Shown piece by piece: positions 7,414 through 16,361 of a stretch of DNA of 64,000 bases. This DNA comes from Skermania sp. ID1734. GTDB taxonomy: Bacteria; Actinomycetota; Actinomycetes; Mycobacteriales; Mycobacteriaceae. The notes under the pieces were generated by a model. That model was given only the letters and a program-made list of their open reading frames with translations. It did not search any database and was not told the DNA's origin. The translations under genes and the position numbers were made by a program. The stretch is from contig NZ_VLIY01000018.1 of NCBI RefSeq assembly GCF_007489285.1, forward strand, positions 1 to 64,000. The letters run 5' to 3'. Position 1 is the stretch's first letter. Every line of letters starts with the position of its first letter.

Positions 7414-10400
7414 TCAGCGGCGCACGCCCCAGCCCACCGCCGCAGCACCGGCGACTCCGACAAGGATCGGCGCGGCGGTGCGAATCGCCTTGCGGGCCAA
7501 GGGCGGCTCTGGCCGACCGGGATGCGCATCGAGCGCCATCCGCATCACCTCCCCGAGGTGCAGCGCGGTGACGCCGACACCCGAATCGGAGATCTGCGTC
7601 TTGCAGGAGAACCCGTCGGCGACGACGAGGGTGCCGGCCTCCGCATCACGAATTGCCGGCAGCAGGGCCTGCTCACCGCACTCCATGGAGATGTCGTACT
7701 TGCCGCCCTCGAAACCCCACGACCCGGCCAGCCCGCAACAGCCGCCCTGGACCGACTGCACCTCGACGCCCATCTGTTCGAGCACGCTTTGATCCGCGTC
7801 GACGCCACCGGTTGCCCGCTGGTGACAGTGTCCCCACAAGAGCGCCTTACGGCCAGGCATTTTCGGCGGCTCGATGCCGAACGTCTGGAAGAACTCAGCA
7901 AAGTGGTAGGCGTTTCGGGTCAACCGGTCCGCGTCGTCGTCGTGCGGCAGTATCTTGGGCAACTCGTCCTTGAACACCGCCAGGCAACTCGGCTCCAATC
8001 CCACGATCGGGGTGCCCGCCCGGACCTCGTCGCGCAACTGGTCGAGCACGTCGCGCAGGTAGCGGCGGGCGACGTCGAGGAAACCGTAGTCGTAGAGCGG
8101 TCGCCCACAGCAGATGTGCCCGGTGGGCATCACCACCTGCCAGCCCGCCGCCTCGATCGCTTCGACGCAGGCCACACCGACCTTGGTGTGCAACCGGTTG
8201 TTGAAGGTGTCCGGGAAGACGACCACCTTCCGCCCGTGTGGATTCCGAGTGCCCCCACGCTGACGGAACCACTGCTGCAACGTCATCGGCGCAAAGGTTG
8301 GCAGCGGCCGTTTACGGTCGATCCCCGCGACAGCCTTCGCCAGCCGGGCCAAACCGGGGGTCTGGGTGGCGAAGTTGGCCAGCTCCGGCATAGCGCTTGC
8401 CAGCCGCGCGGCCTGGTCGATGAACCCGAACGCGTAGGCGTACCGGGGTCGCCACCGCCGCCACGATCGGTAGTGGTGGTGCAGGAACTCCGACTTGTAG
8501 GTCGGGATGTCGACGTGCACGGGGCAGTCGCTCGTGCAGCCCTTACACGCCAGACACAGATCCAGCGCGTCGGCCACCTCACTCGATTGCCAGCCGTCGG
8601 TGATGACCTCGCCGCGCAGCATCTCGAATAGCAGCCGCGCCCGCCCCCGCGTGGAGTGCTTCTCTTCCCTGGTCACCTGATAGCTCGGGCACATCGTCGA
8701 TTCCGCTTCCGGCACGCGGCATTTCCCCACCCCGACACAGCGCAGCGTGGCATGGGCGAAGTCGTTGTCGTCGTCGGGGTAGGCGAAGGTGACCGCCGGA
8801 CGAGCCGGGTTGTAGTCGGTGCCGAGCTTGAGGTTCTCGTCGAAGCGATACGGGTCTATCACCTTGCCCGGGTTCATCTTCCAATCCGGATCCCAGATCG
8901 CCTTGAATTCCCGCATCGCTTGCAGCAGCCGGGGACTGTACTGCTTGCCGAGCAGTTCGGCGCGCTGCTGGCCGTCTCCGTGCTCGCCCGACATCGACCC
9001 GCCATAGGAGGCGACCAGGTCCCCGGCCGCTTCGAGGAACCGCCGATAGGTCCGCAACCCATCCGCATGACGCAGGTCGAAGCTGATGCGCGAATGGATG
9101 CAGCCCTGTCCGAGATGCCCATACATGGCGCCGCGCAGCCCGTGGGCGGAATACAGCTGCTGCAAATCCCGCACATAGTCGCCGACGCGTTCGGGCGGCA
9201 CCGCCGAATCCTCCCAGCCCGGCCAGTGATCACCGCTGTCGGCGGGAAAGGCCGTTGAGCCGAGACCACTTTCGCGAATCGCCCAGAGGTCTTCGCTGTT
9301 CCCGCCGTCCTGCTTGCTGCGTGACAACGCAATGCGGTCGGACTCGTATTTCTTTTTGCCCTGCAACCAGTCCACGAACTGCTGCGCTTGCTTCAGCGAT
9401 TCCTGCCTGTCATCGGCGCCGAATTGGACCATCAGCCAGGCGCCTTCACTGTCATTGCGCGGCAGTTCGTCGATGCCGGTGGCGTTGAGGTTCACCAGTT
9501 GCTGGTCGTGGATCAGCAGGTGATCCACGGCCTCGAGCCCGATCGGGCGCCACTTCATGATGTCGGGGACCGCATCACCGGCGGCACCGAGAGTGTCGTA
9601 CTGAATCACTACGAGGGTGCGATGCAGCATCGCGGGCGTGAGCATCATGGTCGCCGTGAGCGCGACTGCGCACGTGCTTTCGGTGCCGACGAGAGCCCGT
9701 GCGACATTGAATCCCTTCTCCGGCAGCAACTCGTCGAGGTTGTAACCGGACACCCGACGCGGCAAATGGTCCACCGACGGGTAACCGGCGCGTATGTCGT
9801 CGGCGTACTTGTCGCGCAAATCGCGCAGTGCCGCATAGATTTCACCCTTACGGCCGCCAGCACCGATGATCGCGTCGAGCTTCGATTCCTCGTCGGTACC
9901 CACCCAGAACCGATGCCCGTCGTAGGTCACCACCTCGAGGGCATGGGTGTTGTCGGACGTGCGCGGACCGGGTCCGTACAGGTGCGACTGGATGGAGTGC
10001 ACGCCACAGGAGTTGTTGCCGATGTTGCCCCCGATGGTGCACCGCGAATGCGACGACGGGTCGGGGCCGAACACCAGGTTGTCCTTGCCGGTGACCTTGT
10101 TCAGTTGCTCGTTGATGACCCCGGTTTCCACGGTGGCCAGGCGAGCTGCTGGATCGATGTCGATGATCTTGGTCAAATACTTCGAAAAGTCGATCACCAC
10201 GGCGACATTCACGGTTTCGCCGGACAGACTTGTCCCACCACCGCGGCACAGCACCGGCGCCCGGTAGCGATGACAGGCCTTCATCGTTTCCACGACATCA
10301 TCGAGCGTCTTGGGCACCACTACCCCGATGGGCACCTGCCGAAAGTTCGACGCGTCGTTGGCGTACATGGCGAGGGTCCCCGCGTCGAAGCGGACCTCGC

Positions 10401-10521
10401 CAGTGACGTGCCGGCGTAGATCTTTCTCCAGCCCCAGAACGTTGACCTTCTCGACGGCCGCCATCCCGCTGGCGAACCGTAAATCTCCCCGGGCCGGGAT
10501 GGCCCGCTCGGTAGCCGTCAC
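7414..10521 (-). CDS. FAD-linked oxidase fused to Fe-S and CCG domains (D-lactate dehydrogenase/GlcD-GlpC type)
   Basis: A GTG at 10521 overlapping the stop of the upstream TPP-enzyme gene (GTGA) gives 1035 residues; the open frame extends further upstream but only inside that gene. Domains in order: FAD-binding PCMH domain (about 50-280, with RGGGTSLSGETVN), FAD-oxidase C-terminal domain, a 4Fe-4S segment with CLACKGCTSDCP, and a C-terminal CCG domain with HICCGRP and GGCCGLAGSW. Such proteins oxidise 2-hydroxyacids such as D-lactate or glycolate and pass electrons to the quinone pool. The true substrate is not evident. Confidence 0.85.
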   Translation of the reverse strand: MTATERAIPARGDLRFASGMAAVEKVNVLGLEKDLRRHVTGEVRFDAGTLAMYANDASNFRQVPIGVVVPKTLDDVVETMKACHRYRAPVLCRGGGTSLSGETVNVAVVIDFSKYLTKIIDIDPAARLATVETGVINEQLNKVTGKDNLVFGPDPSSHSRCTIGGNIGNNSCGVHSIQSHLYGPGPRTSDNTHALEVVTYDGHRFWVGTDEESKLDAIIGAGGRKGEIYAALRDLRDKYADDIRAGYPSVDHLPRRVSGYNLDELLPEKGFNVARALVGTESTCAVALTATMMLTPAMLHRTLVVIQYDTLGAAGDAVPDIMKWRPIGLEAVDHLLIHDQQLVNLNATGIDELPRNDSEGAWLMVQFGADDRQESLKQAQQFVDWLQGKKKYESDRIALSRSKQDGGNSEDLWAIRESGLGSTAFPADSGDHWPGWEDSAVPPERVGDYVRDLQQLYSAHGLRGAMYGHLGQGCIHSRISFDLRHADGLRTYRRFLEAAGDLVASYGGSMSGEHGDGQQRAELLGKQYSPRLLQAMREFKAIWDPDWKMNPGKVIDPYRFDENLKLGTDYNPARPAVTFAYPDDDNDFAHATLRCVGVGKCRVPEAESTMCPSYQVTREEKHSTRGRARLLFEMLRGEVITDGWQSSEVADALDLCLACKGCTSDCPVHVDIPTYKSEFLHHHYRSWRRWRPRYAYAFGFIDQAARLASAMPELANFATQTPGLARLAKAVAGIDRKRPLPTFAPMTLQQWFRQRGGTRNPHGRKVVVFPDTFNNRLHTKVGVACVEAIEAAGWQVVMPTGHICCGRPLYDYGFLDVARRYLRDVLDQLRDEVRAGTPIVGLEPSCLAVFKDELPKILPHDDDADRLTRNAYHFAEFFQTFGIEPPKMPGRKALLWGHCHQRATGGVDADQSVLEQMGVEVQSVQGGCCGLAGSWGFEGGKYDISMECGEQALLPAIRDAEAGTLVVADGFSCKTQISDSGVGVTALHLGEVMRMALDAHPGRPEPPLARKAIRTAAPILVGVAGAAAVGWGVRR

Positions 10522-12335
10522 TCCTCGTCCTCGGAGCGTGACGTAGCCGACTTGATCGACTCGGTGAACTCGTGCATCTTCTGCTTGGCGCCTTTGCGGA
10601 CGATGCTGGCGCGGTCGGGATCTTTCATTACCGCCTTGGCCGTCTTCTTCGCCTGCATCTTCTTGATGTGCGGCGGAACGGGCGGAATATCGGCATCCAC
10701 AACCACTTCGAGCACCACCGGTGTCTTCGAGGCGAGCGCCTGGTCCCAGGCGGCCCCAATGGTGTCGGGACTGTCGCACCGGATACCGGTCAGGCCCAAC
10801 AGCTTCGCATACTCGGCGTAGGGCACGTCCGGAATATATTGGGAACCCTCGAATTTCGGTTCGCCGCCCATGGCGCGCTGCTCCCAGGTGACCTGGTTGA
10901 GGTCCTGGTTGTTGAAGACGCAGAAGATCAGCGGCGTGCCGTTGCTGAGCCGGTCCAGGTAACGCTTGACCGTGATCATTTCGGCCATGCCGTTCATCTG
11001 GAAAACACCGTCACCGACCATCGCAATCACGGGCCGGTCCGGATGAGCGAGCTTGGCGCTGATCGCGTACGGCGTGCCGGGGCCCATGGTGGCCAGGTTG
11101 CCGGCGAGCGAGGCCGCCATGCCCTGGCGCAGCCGCAGGTGCCGAGCCCACCAGTTGGCCACCGACCCCGCGTCCGTGGTCAGAATGGCGTTGTCGGGCA
11201 GCCGCTTGGACAGTTCGTGCACCACCAGTTCCGGGTTGAGCGGGTCGGCCTTGTCGTGGGCGCGGTCATCGAGCACCCGCCACCATTCGTTCACCTCTTT
11301 TTCGATCTTCTTGCGCCAGGACCGGTCTTCCTTGCGCTGCAACAGCGGGATCAGTTCGCGCAGCGTCTCTTTCGAGTCACCGATCAGGTTGGCTTCCATC
11401 GGGTAGCGGGTGCCGATCATGCGGCCGTCGATGTTGATCTCCACGCCCCGGCACTGGCCTTCCTTCGGGAGCCATTCCGCGTACGGGAAGCTGGTGCCGA
11501 CGAAGAACAGGGTGTCGGCGTCCGACATCATCGCCTCGCTGGAGGTGGAACCCAACAAGCCGATCGGGCCCGTCACGAACGGCAGATCGTCGGGCAGCAC
11601 CGCCCGTCCCAATGACGACTTCGCGACGCCGGCGCCGAGCAACTCCGCGACCTGCACCACTTCATCGCTGGCGTCGGCGGCGCCCTGGCCGATCACCATG
11701 GCCACCCGCTCGCCCTCGTTGAGAATGTCAGCTGCTTTGCGCAATTCCGTCTCCGGCGGAATCATCCGCGGCTTGGTCCAGCCGACGCTCGTGAACACCG
11801 CGCCGTGCATGCGGGGCGGCGAGGTTTCCGCCGGCGACATAGCGACGTCCTCGGGCAGGATGATGGTCGCGACGGTCCGGTTGGTTAGCGCCACCTTGCA
11901 GGCGCGGTCCACCAGCTGCCGGGCTTGCGCAGGCACCATGCAGGTCTGCACGAAGTCCGAGGACACGTCTTTGTACAGCGTGTTCGGGTCGATCTCCTGC
12001 TGGAAGGCCGCGCCGAGCGAGATCCGCTTTTGCTGACCGATGATCGCCACCACCGGCTGGTGATCGAGCTTGGCGTCGTAGAGCCCGTTCAACAGGTGAA
12101 TGGTGCCGCCGCCGGACGTGGCCAGGCAGCAGCCGATGCCGCCGGTGAACTTGGCGTGGGCGGTCGCCATGAATGCGCCCATTTCCTCGTGGCGCGGCTG
12201 AATCAACTCCGGGTCGCCGCCGGCTCGGTCGAGCGCACCCAGCATCGACAGGATGCCGTCACCCGGGTATCCATAGATCCGGTGGATTCCCCACTGGCGG
12301 AGGCGTTCCAAAATGAAGTCGGCTGTCTTGGGCAT
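10518..12335 (-). CDS. Thiamine-pyrophosphate-dependent enzyme (pyruvate oxidase / acetolactate synthase family)
   Basis: The ATG at 12335 is preceded by AAGGAG at good spacing and gives 605 residues. The N-terminal Pyr domain has the catalytic Glu in RHEEMGAFMA (near residue 50). The C-terminal PP domain has the TPP-Mg motif GDGVFQMNGM followed about 27 residues later by the paired Asn (FNNQDLNQV). The pattern fits the PoxB-like pyruvate oxidase/dehydrogenase subgroup better than acetolactate synthase, but substrate is inferred. The C-terminus is a charged helix. It overlaps the FAD-FeS dehydrogenase gene by 4 bp, so the two products are likely made together. Confidence 0.82.
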   Translation of the reverse strand: MPKTADFILERLRQWGIHRIYGYPGDGILSMLGALDRAGGDPELIQPRHEEMGAFMATAHAKFTGGIGCCLATSGGGTIHLLNGLYDAKLDHQPVVAIIGQQKRISLGAAFQQEIDPNTLYKDVSSDFVQTCMVPAQARQLVDRACKVALTNRTVATIILPEDVAMSPAETSPPRMHGAVFTSVGWTKPRMIPPETELRKAADILNEGERVAMVIGQGAADASDEVVQVAELLGAGVAKSSLGRAVLPDDLPFVTGPIGLLGSTSSEAMMSDADTLFFVGTSFPYAEWLPKEGQCRGVEINIDGRMIGTRYPMEANLIGDSKETLRELIPLLQRKEDRSWRKKIEKEVNEWWRVLDDRAHDKADPLNPELVVHELSKRLPDNAILTTDAGSVANWWARHLRLRQGMAASLAGNLATMGPGTPYAISAKLAHPDRPVIAMVGDGVFQMNGMAEMITVKRYLDRLSNGTPLIFCVFNNQDLNQVTWEQRAMGGEPKFEGSQYIPDVPYAEYAKLLGLTGIRCDSPDTIGAAWDQALASKTPVVLEVVVDADIPPVPPHIKKMQAKKTAKAVMKDPDRASIVRKGAKQKMHEFTESIKSATSRSEDEE

Positions 12336-12435
12336 TCGCAAACTCCTTCGAGACACTAAACAGAACAGTCCTACCCACTCGAAGACCGAAGAAACGGTAG
12401 GAATGTCTGGCCGGATCCGCGGGTAGACAGCGGGT
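12336..12435. promoter_or_regulatory. Divergent promoter region of the TPP enzyme and enolase-superfamily genes
   Basis: This 100-bp gap separates two outward-facing genes. It contains a perfect inverted repeat TCCTACC (12369-12375) / GGTAGGA (12396-12402) with a 20-bp spacer, a candidate operator that could serve both genes. The AAGGAG ribosome binding site of the TPP enzyme lies at its left end. Confidence 0.35.
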
Positions 12436-13545
12436 ATGTCCACTCGCAGTACCCAACCGGTTCCGATCGAATCTCTCGACGTCGCTGCGTACGAAATACC
12501 CACGGATGCACCGGAATCCGACGGGACGCTGGCGTGGGACTCAACGACAATGGTGGTGGTGTCGGCACACGCCGGCGACCGCACGGGCCTCGGCTACACC
12601 TACGCGGGGCCGGGCGCGGCAACGGTGATCAGCAGCAAGCTCGCTGGTGTAGTCACCGGCGAGGACGCGCTGTTTCCGGCGGCGCGTTGGGCGAAGATGC
12701 AGCACGCCGTGCGCAATCTGGGCAAACCGGGCTTGGTCGCCACCGCGATATCCGCCGTCGACATCGCGCTGTGGGATCTGCGGGCGCGGCTGCTCGACGA
12801 ACCGCTGACCGTGGCGCTCGGCGCCGTGCACGACGGCACCCCGGTGTACGGCAGCGGCGGATTCACCTCCTACGACAACGCCACGCTGGCCGCGCAACTC
12901 AGCGGCTGGGCGGAGGCCGGGATCCCGCGGGTGAAGATGAAGGTCGGTCGTGATCCCGATGCCGATTCCGGACGTGTCGACGCGGCGCGCAAGGCCATCG
13001 GCGATGACGTGCAACTCTTCGTCGACGCCAACGGCGCCTACACGCGCAAGCAGGCACGGTTGTGGGCGCAGCGGTATGCCGACAGCGGCATCGTCTGGTT
13101 CGAGGAGCCCGTCAGCTCCGACGACCTCACCGGCCTGCATCAACTCGTCGACTTCGGCCCGCCGGGCCTCGACATCGCTGCCGGCGAGTACGGCTATCAC
13201 CTGCCCTATTTCCACCAGATGCTCGAGGCCGGCGCCGTCGACTGCCTGCAGGCGGACGTCACCCGGGCGCTCGGGATCACCGGAGTGTTGCGCGTCGCAG
13301 CGCTTTGCGACGCGCGGACCATCGATCTGTCGTTGCACTGCGCGCCACAAATCAGCGCACACGTCGGCACCGCCATCTGGCATCTGCGACACCTCGAGTA
13401 CTTCCACGATCACGTCCGCATCGAGGGGATGGCTTTCGACGGCGTGCTCAGTCCGAAATCCGGGGTGCTGTATCCAGACCACCGGTCGCCGGGCCACGGG
13501 CTGACGCTCAAGTCCGGTGATCTCGAGCAGTACCGGGTCGCGTGA
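12436..13545 (+). CDS. Enolase superfamily enzyme (mandelate racemase / muconate lactonizing type)
   Basis: 369 residues. The C-terminal barrel shows the expected order of ligands: KMKVGR (general base KxK, near residue 175), VDANGAY (Asp ligand), WFEEPV (Glu ligand), AGEYGY (Glu) and HCAPQ (His). The N-terminal capping domain is complete. Members abstract the alpha-proton of a carboxylate, leading to racemisation, dehydration or cycloisomerisation; the substrate here cannot be read from sequence. It is followed after 13 bp by a GH15 gene on the same strand, so the two probably share a transcript, which points loosely to sugar-acid chemistry. Confidence 0.85.
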   Translation: MSTRSTQPVPIESLDVAAYEIPTDAPESDGTLAWDSTTMVVVSAHAGDRTGLGYTYAGPGAATVISSKLAGVVTGEDALFPAARWAKMQHAVRNLGKPGLVATAISAVDIALWDLRARLLDEPLTVALGAVHDGTPVYGSGGFTSYDNATLAAQLSGWAEAGIPRVKMKVGRDPDADSGRVDAARKAIGDDVQLFVDANGAYTRKQARLWAQRYADSGIVWFEEPVSSDDLTGLHQLVDFGPPGLDIAAGEYGYHLPYFHQMLEAGAVDCLQADVTRALGITGVLRVAALCDARTIDLSLHCAPQISAHVGTAIWHLRHLEYFHDHVRIEGMAFDGVLSPKSGVLYPDHRSPGHGLTLKSGDLEQYRVA

Positions 13546-13558
13546 ATAGGGGCATCTG

Positions 13559-15304
13559 ATGGCCGACAGGAATGACGCAGACCTGATGGCACCGCATGTC
13601 TTGCGCGAGTACGCCCTGATCGCCGACGGTGAGCGCGGCGCGCTGATCGGACCGCGCGGGGATGTGGCGTGGATGTGCGCGCCGTCGTGGGATTCCGGCG
13701 CCGTGTTCTCCTCGCTGCTCGGCGGTGACGGGGTGTACGTGGTGACGCCGGACACGCCACGTTTCGTGTGGGGCGGCTACTACGAGGAGGGCAGCCTCAT
13801 CTGGCACAGCCGCTGGATCAGCAGCGACGGTGTCATCGAATGCCGGGAAGCCATGGCCTTTCCCGGGGATCCGCATACCGCGGTGATCCTGCGCCGCATC
13901 CTCGCCGTCGACGGCGACGCCCGGGTCCGCGTGCTGCTCGCTCCGCAGTCCGACTTCGGCAAGCACCGGCTGACGAAGCTTTCCCACGAGGATGGCCACT
14001 GGACCATGCGGTGCGGGCCGCTGTATCTGCGGTGGACCGGCGTCGAGCGGCCACGGCATACGGCCGGGCGGCTCGAGACCCATATCGACGTGCCCGCCGG
14101 CGAGCATCGCGACCTTGTCCTGGAAGTCAGCGACCGCCCGCTGTCGTCGGATCCGGCCGACCCGGGTTCGCTGTGGAATCGCACGGAAAAAGCCTGGGAC
14201 AGTGAGGTTCCGACCTTGAGCACAACCCTGGCCGAGCGGGATGCGCGGCACGGGTTCGCGGTGCTGCGCGGGCTCAGCGCCAGCACCGGCGCCATGGTGG
14301 CGGCGGCCACCACGTCGCTGCCCGAACGCGCCGAAGAGGGCCGCAACTACGACTATCGGTACGCCTGGATTCGCGATCAGTGCTACACCGGGCAAGCCGC
14401 CGCGGCCGTCGCGGCATACCCGCTCCTCGACGGCGCGGTTCGGTTCATTTCCGAACGTCTCCTCGACGACGGCCCGAAGCTGATGCCGGCCTATACCGTC
14501 GGCGGCGACCGGGTCCCGGACGAATCGAAGGTTCCGTTACCGGGGTACCCGGGCGCCACCGTCACCGTCGGCAATTGGGTCAACAGTCAGTTTCAGTTGG
14601 ACGCCTTCGGTGAGGCGTTGCTGTTGTTCGCCGCGGCCGCCCGTGCTGACCGACTCGAGCGCGACCACTGGCGTGCCGCCGAGGCGGCGGTGAGTGCGAT
14701 CGAGGCGCGATGGCGCGAGCCGGACGCAGGTCTGTGGGAGTTGAACAACCGGCGCTGGGCCCATTCCACGCTTATTTGTGCGGCCGGTTTGCGCGCGATC
14801 GGCACCGCCGCGCCGTCGGCGCAGTCGGCACGCTGGAATCAGTTGGCCGACACGCTTGTTGCCGACACTGCGAAACGCTGCCTGCATCCGTCGGGCCGCT
14901 GGCAACGGGCGCAGGACGACGAGCGAGTCGACGCTTCGCTGTTGCTGGCCGCTATCCGTGGTGCGTTGCCGGCGCAGGATCCGCGCAGTCGCCTCACGCT
15001 GGAAGCGGTCCGGCAGGAATTGGCCAGCGACGGCTACCTGTACCGATTCCGCCATGGAAATGTGCCACTGTCGGAGGCCGAGGGCGCCTTTCTACTCTGT
15101 GGTTTCTTCATGGCGCTCGCCGAGCATCAGCAAGGCAACGACCGCGAGGCGTTGCGGTGGTTCGAGCGCAACCGTGCTGCGTGTGGCCCGCCCGGGCTGT
15201 TCACGGAGGAATTCGACGTGATCCAACGGCAGTTGCGCGGCAACCTGCCGCAGGCCTTTGTGCATGCCTTGCTGCTGGAGTCCGCGCACACTCTCGCTCA
15301 ATAG
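13559..15304 (+). CDS. Glycoside hydrolase family 15 protein (glucoamylase/trehalase type)
   Basis: 581 residues. It begins with the N-terminal beta domain of the bacterial GH15 group (LREYALIADGERGALIGPRG...WMCAP, close to the usual NCxTAALVGxxGxIxWLxxP). The helical catalytic barrel opens with YDYRYAWIRDQ near residue 265. Mycobacterial relatives include trehalases, so alpha-glucosidic substrates are likely. No signal peptide is seen, so it acts in the cytoplasm. It follows the enolase-superfamily gene by 13 bp and its stop is followed by a palindromic repeat that may end the transcript. Confidence 0.85.
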   Translation: MADRNDADLMAPHVLREYALIADGERGALIGPRGDVAWMCAPSWDSGAVFSSLLGGDGVYVVTPDTPRFVWGGYYEEGSLIWHSRWISSDGVIECREAMAFPGDPHTAVILRRILAVDGDARVRVLLAPQSDFGKHRLTKLSHEDGHWTMRCGPLYLRWTGVERPRHTAGRLETHIDVPAGEHRDLVLEVSDRPLSSDPADPGSLWNRTEKAWDSEVPTLSTTLAERDARHGFAVLRGLSASTGAMVAAATTSLPERAEEGRNYDYRYAWIRDQCYTGQAAAAVAAYPLLDGAVRFISERLLDDGPKLMPAYTVGGDRVPDESKVPLPGYPGATVTVGNWVNSQFQLDAFGEALLLFAAAARADRLERDHWRAAEAAVSAIEARWREPDAGLWELNNRRWAHSTLICAAGLRAIGTAAPSAQSARWNQLADTLVADTAKRCLHPSGRWQRAQDDERVDASLLLAAIRGALPAQDPRSRLTLEAVRQELASDGYLYRFRHGNVPLSEAEGAFLLCGFFMALAEHQQGNDREALRWFERNRAACGPPGLFTEEFDVIQRQLRGNLPQAFVHALLLESAHTLAQ

Positions 15305-15314
15305 TTGTCGGTGG

Positions 15315-15389
15315 CGCAACTGCGCCGACAAAAGTTCGACGAACAGACGGGATCCGTCTATCCGGGCAACTTTCGTTGGAAAAATTGCG
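15315..15389. repeat. Palindromic repeat family, copy A (75 bp)
   Basis: An imperfect palindrome with two 36-bp arms and a 3-bp loop (GAT). Outer ends are CGCAA.../...TTGCG; the core is AGACGG-GAT-CCGTCT. A right-arm block ACTTTCGTTGG mirrors CCGACAAAAGT on the left. It sits between convergent genes (GH15 and a 111-aa hypothetical). It aligns along its whole length with copies B (21570) and C (22696). Confidence 0.75.
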
Positions 15390-15400
15390 CCAGCACCGGC

Positions 15401-15736
15401 CTACTCGAGTTCGAAGTACGCCCGCTCGAGGTAGTCGGCCAACTTGCCGTAGCCCTGCTCCGACATGGAGCCGACTACCTTCTGGACCACACCGCGCAAG
15501 ATCTTCATCATCGACGCCAAGCTCACCTGGATGGTCGTCTTGGTCGTGAAACCGACGCCGAGATCATCGAGTGGACTCACGAAGTGGTAATCGAACGACG
15601 CCTTGGTCAGGTCGACGATCACGTCGACCACCTCTTTGCGCGGCACCGACTTCGGGTCCTCCCGGAGGCGCTCGATAAGGCCCCAGAGTCGCTCGGCAAG
15701 TTTCGGATCCGCCTCGGCGGCGATGTATACGGCCAT
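15401..15736 (-). CDS. Conserved hypothetical protein, 111 aa
   Basis: It starts MAVYIAAEADPKLAERLWGL and appears soluble, with alternating helices and short strands; no signal peptide or membrane segment. No catalytic motif is recognised. The middle segment (DLTKASFDYHFVSPLDDLGVG) has a mixed hydrophobic pattern that may form a sheet. It is convergent with the GH15 gene across repeat copy A and divergent from the DUF4334 gene. Codon use looks native. Function unknown. Confidence 0.6.
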   Translation of the reverse strand: MAVYIAAEADPKLAERLWGLIERLREDPKSVPRKEVVDVIVDLTKASFDYHFVSPLDDLGVGFTTKTTIQVSLASMMKILRGVVQKVVGSMSEQGYGKLADYLERAYFELE

Positions 15737-15830
15737 CGGTCAACTCCTGGTGTGGATGCCTTCGCCCAATTACCGTAACCGTGGGACACGACAAAATCTG
15801 CGTGAATGGCGCGGTTGTATGTTCGCTGCT

Positions 15831-16361
15831 ATGACTGCAGACACGAATCTCGCCGACCTCGAATCCGGCTGCACTGCCGAGGACGCGCTCGCCCTGTTCG
15901 ATTCCTTGCCTGCGGTGCGGGCCGAGGACATCACCGGGCGCTGGAAAGGCCGCGAGTTGCGCACCGGTCACCCGATGGATGGCATGCTCAGCGCCTCCGG
16001 GTGGTACGGCAAGCAGTTCGACGACGTGAATTCCGTTCATCCACTGCTGTTTTCGGCGGGTGACAAGATCTTCGCGGTCGATCCGCGCAAGGTGCCACTC
16101 GGGCTGGCCGACAAGCTCGACCCCGGGCTCGTCGAGAAGGGCCAGCGGTTTCTCGGCCTGGTCGAACCGGCATTGCGCACCAGCAAGCCGCGGGCACGGC
16201 TGCGCAATCTTGAACATCGCGGGGTGGTAACCGCGGCGATGGTCTACGACCACTTGCCGATCATCGACATCTTCCGACGCGTCGATGACGACACCCTGCT
16301 CGGCGTCATGGACCAGCGCGGCATGGACGCGCCCTACTTCTTCATCCTCGCCCGCGACTGA
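15831..16361 (+). CDS. GXWXG / DUF4334 domain protein
   Basis: Start chosen at ATG 15831 (MTADTNLADL); an in-frame ATG at 15819 is also possible. The 176-residue protein shows the N-terminal GRWKGREL motif (GxWxG-like) near residue 35 and a C-terminal DUF4334 region with LEHRGVVTAAMVYDHLPIIDIFRRVDDDTLLG. Both domains are typical of small actinobacterial proteins of unknown function with a lipocalin-like fold suspected. Its 3' end overlaps the convergent AraC-type regulator by 20 bp. Confidence 0.8.
   Translation: MTADTNLADLESGCTAEDALALFDSLPAVRAEDITGRWKGRELRTGHPMDGMLSASGWYGKQFDDVNSVHPLLFSAGDKIFAVDPRKVPLGLADKLDPGLVEKGQRFLGLVEPALRTSKPRARLRNLEHRGVVTAAMVYDHLPIIDIFRRVDDDTLLGVMDQRGMDAPYFFILARD

Noticed and set aside
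10522-10779. N-terminal extension of the FAD-FeS dehydrogenase
   Set aside because: It lies inside the coding region of the TPP enzyme; the GTG at 10521 in a GTGA overlap fits the family start.
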